Origin: Parastagonospora avenae f. sp. tritici 18332-5
Taxonomy: Eukaryota; Ascomycota; Dothideomycetes; Pleosporales; Phaeosphaeriaceae
Assembly: GCA_022559985.1 (NCBI GenBank)
Contig: JAFJTR010000049.1
Location: 62,001-126,000 of the forward strand
Direction of reading: 5' to 3'
DNA length: 64,000 nucleotides
This document shows, one piece after another, positions 58,514 to 64,000 of this stretch. The stretch's first letter is position 1. Every line of letters begins with the position of its first letter. The position numbers were made by a program, and so were the translations under genes. Below the pieces are notes generated by a model. The model was not told the origin of the DNA and ran no database searches. It saw only the letters and a list, made by a program, of their open reading frames with translations.

Positions 58514-59308
58514 TTGTTGTAGAACGTGGAAAGTGGATCTATCGTCTTTTCTGGTAGGGGACCTGTCTGTGACGTGTTGGAAGAGCTCTGGGCATTACAT
58601 TTAGCGTTCTTCTGATACACGGAACATGTACACGAGTTCCTAGATTGGTGGGAAAGTCCAATGCGCCTCGCTTGCCCCCGGCGCCAAGCACGATTGTTGC
58701 CCAGGTGTCGCTCGGTTTCGGAGTTTTATTCTGTGGCTCTAGGCTGCGGCTCTATCGTAGCGATAGCGTCTCGCCGTAGAATCTGGTATTCTTCGGCAGT
58801 TGCCTTATCATAATGTACCACACAAGAGATCCACCGGTGGGACACTTCCGCGTAGCCACAACAAGAGCAGCAGCACAACGCCTCGATAGAATTACATGAA
58901 AAGTCCGCAGTAAGATAAATCTATGCTAGTTCTACGTTCTTTAACAATTGTTTTATTATTCTTTTGTTTTTGCGGGCGCTGTAGGGCTGTAAGTCGCATG
59001 CCAAGCGTGTTTCATTCCACCGGTGGTTCTCTTGTTTGCCCATGGTATCTTCAGGTGGAGCCTCATGCCATAATGTACTGCCATGATTCATAGCAGTTCG
59101 CTAGACGGCTTGGCTGATTTACTAGAGACTTCTAGGCCCGTTTCTATGTCAGCGCCATTGCGTGTTGTGATTGTACAAGGCCCCGTAACAAGGGACCCTC
59201 ATTCATAATCGTTCTGCTTGTCCATGTACATCTGATATACAAGACTCTGCGAGATCCAAGCACCAAGTCGTAGGATCCATCACCGATCGATCAGTCTTTT
59301 TATAGAAC

Positions 59309-61337
59309 ATGTCACAAATGAGTCCAGCCTCAGGCACTCAAGGCTCTCGTCAACAGCCGGGTTTGGCATGCGATGAGTGCCGTAGACGGAAACTTCGATG
59401 CGACAGAGGCCAGCCTCAATGTGGTGTCTGTCGGGATTCCGCCACAACATGTGTCACAACAACAACGCGCCAGCCTCGAGGTCCAAAAAGGGGCCACCTA
59501 CGCGCACTACAATCTCGAATCTGTAAGTTTGGGTCATATATCTGCATATCCAATCGAACGGACATATTCTCACATCTGGGCAGTTGCCCTTGAGCGCCGC
59601 TTGAGTGACGATTCTGGCCAAGCTGGCGAGCCCGAATCCATGCGACTTCCCGATGAGAACCAACCCATACATCTCCCTGACGAGAATCAAGCCATACGGC
59701 TTCCTGACGAGAACCAACCCATATGCCTTCCGGACGAAGACCAATCCATACGACGTCCTGAAGAGTTTGACGCCTTCGCACATATGCGCCATCGATCATT
59801 CTCAGAACTTATACCACAAGATGCTCGCTATTGTTTCGAAAGTGATTCCTCAAACAGCGACCTGGCAAATGGTTTCGAAGCCGACATGGCCTTATCGCAA
59901 TTAAGCTCGTCCTTGGTACTCCCTATCACTGGACTGTCTCCAGTCAATTTCATCTCCGAACTGATGCGCTCAGACTTGTACGTTTCAACACCCCCTTACG
60001 TTTGGCCAAGCTCTCGCTAATAATATTGGCATTAGAAACCAGCTTTATTTTGACAGGGTCCACAGCTTTTTCCCCATCCTAAATAAACGACACTACTTCG
60101 CGCGAGCCCGGAGATCGCTCTATGACAGCGAGGCAGATGCTTTCCGATGTCTCCAGCATGCCATGTGGACGCTCGCTGTGTCCACTTCGAGCCAATTCCA
60201 ACACATCCAGGACGAACTATACTCGCAAACACGGCTCATGATTGAGAACCTTGAGATCAAGTTTCTCAATTCTGACTGCATAGAAATAGAGCAGGTTCAG
60301 GCCTGGGCTTTGTTGACAATCTATGAGTTCATGCGTGTAGGCTACAAAAGAGCATGGATGAGTGCGGGGAAATGTTTCCGCTTTGCTGTACTCATGAAAC
60401 TGCACAACGTGGATGGACGTGATGGAGTTGCGGCAATATTGCTACAGAGTTTAAGCTTCATCGAGATCGAGGAGCGACGGAGGACGTTTTGGATGGCGTA
60501 CACGATCGACCGAATTATCAGTCTATTGGATCGGCTACCCATGACGTTTGATCAACATACCGTAAGACATCCTCCCGTTATCATGCAAGCAAGAAAATGT
60601 TCTAATACGGGATCAAAGATCCTCACTCGCTTGCCTTGTCCTGAAAAGGAGTTCCAGTCAGATGAGCCCATAGTCATGGAGTTTCTGCCTAGCCCGCTGC
60701 TTGTATCTGAAAGTCTAAACAAGATACCTTCCACGTTTACAGATTCCGTTCAACTCGTCGCGATATGCGGACAGTTGTTGTTGCACCAGCAACAAGGTGT
60801 TGTGGAGCATGCACATGGCTTGATCTCACTGGGATTCTGGGACAGACACCAACAGCTCGATGCGAGGCTAGAACAAGCTCTCCAGGGCATGCCCCTCCAC
60901 GATCCATATGCGTTGGTATTTCAGGACCCAATGGTGTATTTCACAGTACTAGCGGCCCAGGCCTCGGCGCTCATGTTGTTCAAGTGTAGTCGGAAAGCGC
61001 CATGGGGAACAAACGATGGTACCGACGTGTTGGCCGAGTGTGAAAAGAAAGCGATGGTGGCAGCCCAGCAAATGATAATGCTGTCGAAGGCGTTGATAGA
61101 ACTTTCCTACTTCAAGGTACATCCTTACTTCGTTCATTAATTCGACGGCTAACCAACAAATAGATACACCCTTTTGCCCCTGTCCTTCTTTACTTCTGTG
61201 GCGATTTCCTTGTTTCAAACCATCACCTCGATCCAACATTCGAGATGCGACTAACGCTGCAAAACGTGCTACAAGCTCTAAGTCCAGTGAACATAATTGC
61301 GCAGGAATGTTTAGATAGGCTACACAAAGTCGACTGA
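59309..61337 (+). CDS. Zn2Cys6 transcription factor of the polyketide cluster
   Basis: A probable pathway-specific regulator. Four exons (59309-59522, 59584-59977, 60036-61116, 61164-61337; introns of 61, 58 and 47 nt) join in frame to 620 aa. The N-terminal binuclear zinc cluster has the spacing CX2CX6CX6CX2CX6C (ACDECRRRKLRCDRGQPQCG, then VCRDSATTC), with a basic linker RQPRGPKRGH and a short coiled coil after the first junction. The fungal-specific middle domain is visible as LNQLYFDRVHSFFPILNKRH across intron 2 and RRTFWMAYTIDRIISLLDRL. Exon 2 contains about four copies of a ten-residue repeat near LPDENQPI. By analogy with SorR1 and AfoA it should act on the shared PKS promoter; that is inference. 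Its 3' end is 49 bp from a convergent gene. Confidence 0.9.
59641..59765. repeat. In-frame 30-nt repeat inside the regulator gene
   Basis: About four units of 30 nt encode RLPDENQPIH, LPDENQAIR, LPDENQPIC and LPDEDQSIR-like segments. The length keeps the reading frame, so copy number can vary without breaking the gene. Confidence 0.75.
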
Positions 61338-61386
61338 GTAGAAGAAGATGAATATACCCCAAGTTTAATAACTATCAGCAAGCAAC

Positions 61387-62082
61387 CTATGTGGAAACAG
61401 ATGGAGCAACGGATGTTGGGGCAGGCTCAGCTATGTCGGCAAAATTTCCAAGCTCAGGGTCTTCCTCAGGCCTCTTACTTCCAGGCGGTCCCTTGAATAA
61501 AATGATCACTTCCTCGAAGTACTTATCCGTCTTCGCAAACCACTTCTCCGCCTCGTCTTTGCCCTCACCAACCAGCTTGCCCTCCAAGGCCTTCTCGAAG
61601 GATTGGAAAAGATGGAAATGTCTCTCAATTCCAGTACCGACATTCCAAGCCATTGTCGGGGTTTCCAAATGCCTAATTGCTACGAAGCTGTACAATAGAT
61701 GCGTCATGCCCCAGTCAACATTCTTGACTTCTTTCGCGATCAGAACGGATTCCGCCTCGCTAAAGCCGCGTCGGTGGCGTAGGACGAGCTGCTTTGCACG
61801 GAAGAGAGATGCAGCCATGATGTCGAGAGCGCAATGGAAAGTGAAGTCGGCTTCCGGATCTTGAGTGCGCTGCCACTCGTCTGTGGTGCCCTCCACTATA
61901 CCCATCTCCAGAGTATATTGGGAGAGCTGGGCTTGAATGTCTCTAATGGTCCAGCGAGGGCCAAAACGAGAAAGTTGTTCGACCGTGGCAGGTGGAGGTG
62001 GCTCATGGTGGACAGGAGCTACCGCAATCCTGCCAGTCTGAGGGTTCGGGGGAGTCTCGGGAAAATCGTAAGCACCAGACAT
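61387..62082 (-). CDS. Unrecognised 231-aa protein beside the regulator
   Basis: A single-exon frame of 231 aa with no family recognised. It opens MSGAYDFPETPPNPQTGRI, has a Pro/His-rich N-terminus and then a largely helical, soluble body (FGPRWTIRDIQAQLSQYTLE, FHCALDIMAASLFRAKQLVL, DWGMTHLLYSFVAIRHLE, GIERHFHLFQSFEKALEG), ending in an acidic Pro-rich tail. There is no signal peptide and no clear membrane segment. Its even composition and helix pattern argue for a real protein. It is convergent with the regulator and lies between it and the MDR reductase, so a role in the polyketide pathway is possible but unproven. Confidence 0.65.
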   Translation of the reverse strand: MSGAYDFPETPPNPQTGRIAVAPVHHEPPPPATVEQLSRFGPRWTIRDIQAQLSQYTLEMGIVEGTTDEWQRTQDPEADFTFHCALDIMAASLFRAKQLVLRHRRGFSEAESVLIAKEVKNVDWGMTHLLYSFVAIRHLETPTMAWNVGTGIERHFHLFQSFEKALEGKLVGEGKDEAEKWFAKTDKYFEEVIILFKGPPGSKRPEEDPELGNFADIAEPAPTSVAPSVST

Positions 62083-62894
62083 TGTGAAGATAAATTATTG
62101 AGAGGTTCGGGAGCTTCAGTGAAGTGGTAGATGTAAGTGAGGCCGTTGCTGTCTGGCGATGTTTGTTCAGTGAATTTGTATGTCCCATAATCTGTTGCTA
62201 GGGCGGTGAAGACGGAGTTTCTAAACTCGTTCGGAGTTATTCGGCGGCTAGTTGCACCGTGCGGAGCATGAGTTACCAAATCTATAGCAGAAAGTGCAAA
62301 GCTGCATATGGCGCGTAAAGACACGACTCGCCTATAACAACAATGCAAATGCATCGAAGACCGCAGATAGTCTGCCGACGATTTGGACCAAAGCAAGTGC
62401 TGCGTTGGGCCAAGCCTTGGGTTGATTGACGGATATCACCCTGTTGACTTGACATTTGACCACAAGCAAGCTACGGTATTCTCTAGACGGCTTCGCCGAA
62501 CGCTGGCAAGGGACGGTACGCACCGGGTAAGTTGGCCCTGGGTTGCTCGACGGGCATCACCCTGCTGACTAGGCGTTTGGCCACAAGCAAGCTACCGTAT
62601 TTTCAAGTCGGCTTCCCCGAACGCTAGCAGGGGACGGTACGCACCGGAAAGTTTGAATAACATGCATCAGCATTGTTTGGCTGAAACTGCACAATCTTGG
62701 GAACACATTACGAACGCATGTCGTGAGCTTGGTTCAAGACGATTCAAATACTTTCTATGCATATCATTTGGCATGATTCATGAAGTTATGAGTAGTATGT
62801 TTTGCAATTGAATGATGGTTTTGATCATCGTGCAGTGGTCGTCAAATCGGATGTCTACAATACACACGTGCGCTATAAGCCATGCGACGGCATC
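62083..62894. other. Intergenic region with tandem duplication
   Basis: It lies between the 231-aa gene and the MDR reductase gene, both on the minus strand. The middle is a diverged tandem duplication of about 120 bp. No coding sequence was recognised. Confidence 0.45.
62404..62647. repeat. Diverged tandem duplication of about 120 bp
   Basis: Copy A is 62404-62526 and copy B 62531-62647. Both end in GGGACGGTACGCACCGG and share CCACAAGCAAGCTAC. Many differences are transitions, and copy A tends to carry T or A where copy B has C or G (for example ATTGACGGATA against CTCGACGGGCA). That pattern would suit repeat-induced point mutation, but it was judged by eye only. Confidence 0.7.
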
Positions 62895-64000
62895 TCAGAT
62901 CAGTACAACCAACTTTTGAGCCGAAACACCTTTCTTGACGCGGTCCAACGCTTCTTGAATGCAATCTAGCCCCGTACCAACCACGTAGGGTCCAGGAGCA
63001 CATGTGTACTTTTCCTCGGCCAGTGCATCAGGCATGAAATGCTCGTATATGACACTTCCTACTTCGTTCGCCATCAGATCGTCTCCCCAGATAAATTTGT
63101 AGTCAACACCCTTAACTTTGCAATTCAGGAAGGTGGAAACCTTAAACCAAAGAAAGCCGGCGACAAACGATACCATGTTCAGGCCCGTGGGTGGAACCTG
63201 TGCGGGCATAGGAAGAGAAGCTTGTGCGATGAACTTTACTCCGGGTGAAGCGGCTACAATCTTGATACAAGCTTCCATCGATCCATCGCCAATAGCTATA
63301 GCGCCGGCTGATGATTTCCCTTTGAGTAATTCGATTATTTCGGGGACAGCTGTTGTACTGTGGTAGTCGAAAACGTGGCTGGCGCCCAGGCTTCTTACGA
63401 AATCGAAGTTCTTCGGTGACGCGGTGGTGATGACTTCGTATCCCGAAGCTGCGACAAGCTGGATAGCATTGCACCCAACACTGGTCGATCCGCCCCACAC
63501 CAGTACAACCTTGCCATTCTTCTGGGGCTTGAGCGATGGCAAGTCCAAGGCCAAGTAGTCTTTCATGTACAATGCACATGCAGCGGTCGAGAGAGCGAGC
63601 GGGAGCACACATGCACGTTCGTAACTCAGGCTAGGCGGTATAGGTGATACAAGGTTCTCGCGTAACACAACAAATTCCTGAAATGCACCCTCGCAGGAGC
63701 GATTACTTCGTTTGTCGATGCTTACGGCGTCACCGAGCACGCGGTCGCCGATTTGGAAGCGTGAGACGTTAGATCCGATTTCGACCACTTCGCCTGCTAC
63801 GTCGTGACCGAGGACAAACGGGTATTTTATCCAAGGCATCATATTATCGCCCATGGCTTGCTTCATGGCCTCGACAATGTTGATCGCGATAGCTGCCGAT
63901 TTTACAACTATTTCATTTGGCCCTGGTGGTGTGTAGGGTGCCTCGTGGATAGCCAATGGAACGACTTGTGTGCCTGTAAGCCAGGCGGCCCTGTTGGCAG
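62895..64000 (-). CDS. MDR-family reductase, 5' partial; possible trans-acting enoyl reductase
   Basis: A medium-chain dehydrogenase/reductase of the kind often found in fungal metabolite clusters (toxD, cipB and trans-ER types). The frame is open to the right edge, reading NRAAWLTGTQVVPLAIHEAP before the first internal ATG at 63956, so the true start is outside the window. The GroES-like half has PGPNEIVVKSAAIAIN, YPFVLGHDVAGEVVEIGSNV and GDRVLGDAV; the Rossmann half has VLVWGGSTSVGCNAIQLV. The structural zinc cysteines are absent, as in NADPH-dependent enoyl or quinone reductases. It ends with ALDRVKKGVSAQKLVVLI. It could supply enoyl reduction to the reducing synthase or tailor the product; neither is shown by sequence. 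Confidence 0.85.
   Translation of the reverse strand, partial: ANRAAWLTGTQVVPLAIHEAPYTPPGPNEIVVKSAAIAINIVEAMKQAMGDNMMPWIKYPFVLGHDVAGEVVEIGSNVSRFQIGDRVLGDAVSIDKRSNRSCEGAFQEFVVLRENLVSPIPPSLSYERACVLPLALSTAACALYMKDYLALDLPSLKPQKNGKVVLVWGGSTSVGCNAIQLVAASGYEVITTASPKNFDFVRSLGASHVFDYHSTTAVPEIIELLKGKSSAGAIAIGDGSMEACIKIVAASPGVKFIAQASLPMPAQVPPTGLNMVSFVAGFLWFKVSTFLNCKVKGVDYKFIWGDDLMANEVGSVIYEHFMPDALAEEKYTCAPGPYVVGTGLDCIQEALDRVKKGVSAQKLVVLI

Larger units (their letters stand above)
56943..59308. other. 2.4-kb repeat-bearing intergenic region
   Basis: No gene was recognised between the reducing synthase and the regulator. The stretch carries a 38-nt direct repeat, 18-nt and 20-nt tandem arrays and a diverged 32-nt dispersed pair (listed separately). 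It looks like old transposon or repeat debris. Its last few hundred bases should be the regulator's promoter. Confidence 0.5.

Overview
The window looks like nuclear DNA of a filamentous ascomycete, most probably a Dothideomycete of the Pleosporales type (this placement is inference). Genes are separated by long intergenic stretches, and most introns are 46-65 nt with GT..AG ends and CTAAC/CTGAC-like branch sites. Familiar single-copy fungal genes (GDA1, LCB2, MDM10, MRT4, a COMPASS Shg1 protein, a small complex I subunit) sit beside a secondary-metabolite cluster. No rRNA, tRNA, CRISPR array or intact transposon was recognised.

Layout. 0-5 kb: CorA-type Mg transporter (5' end cut by the window), Golgi GDPase GDA1 and an EF-hand protein. 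5-7.9 kb: no intact gene, perhaps a decayed one. 7.9-10.1 kb: a low-complexity Q/P/RS-rich protein with three C-terminal repeats. 10.1-14.8 kb: no gene seen. 14.8-16.8 kb: serine palmitoyltransferase LCB2. 19.1-21.0 kb: a homeodomain transcription factor. 24-26.3 kb: MDM10 and MRT4, transcribed divergently. 26.7-27.2 kb: a small Ser-rich, probably GPI-anchored protein. 29.1-30.2 kb: a secreted GH131 enzyme. 31.7-33.8 kb: a secreted GMC oxidoreductase. 34.8-36.4 kb: a CofD/YvcK-like protein. 36.9-37.3 kb: a complex I subunit. 37.8-40.0 kb: Shg1 with a long SR/RE tail.

The most interesting part is 40.5-64.0 kb. A non-reducing polyketide synthase (SAT-KS-AT-PT-ACP-CMeT-R, 2585 aa after splicing) and a highly reducing polyketide synthase (KS-AT-DH-MT-ER-KR-ACP, 2489 aa) are transcribed away from a shared 852-bp promoter. 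A Zn2Cys6 regulator, an unrecognised 231-aa protein and a zinc-less MDR reductase running off the window's right edge follow. This is the architecture of a tandem pathway: the reducing synthase makes a short, partly reduced, methylated chain; the SAT domain of the non-reducing synthase takes it as starter; the chain is extended, cyclised by PT, C-methylated and released by the R domain as an aromatic aldehyde. Sorbicillinoid and azaphilone precursors (sorA/sorB, afoG/afoE types) are made this way. The exact product cannot be read from sequence. The reducing synthase has an altered nucleotide-binding loop in its ER domain and a Gly-to-Ser change beside its AT active site, so the MDR reductase could be a trans-acting partner.

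The DNA between the reducing synthase and the regulator, and the DNA beyond the regulator, carries short tandem and dispersed repeats. One repeat family occurs in inverted orientation on both sides of the regulator, which suggests past rearrangement in this part of the cluster.
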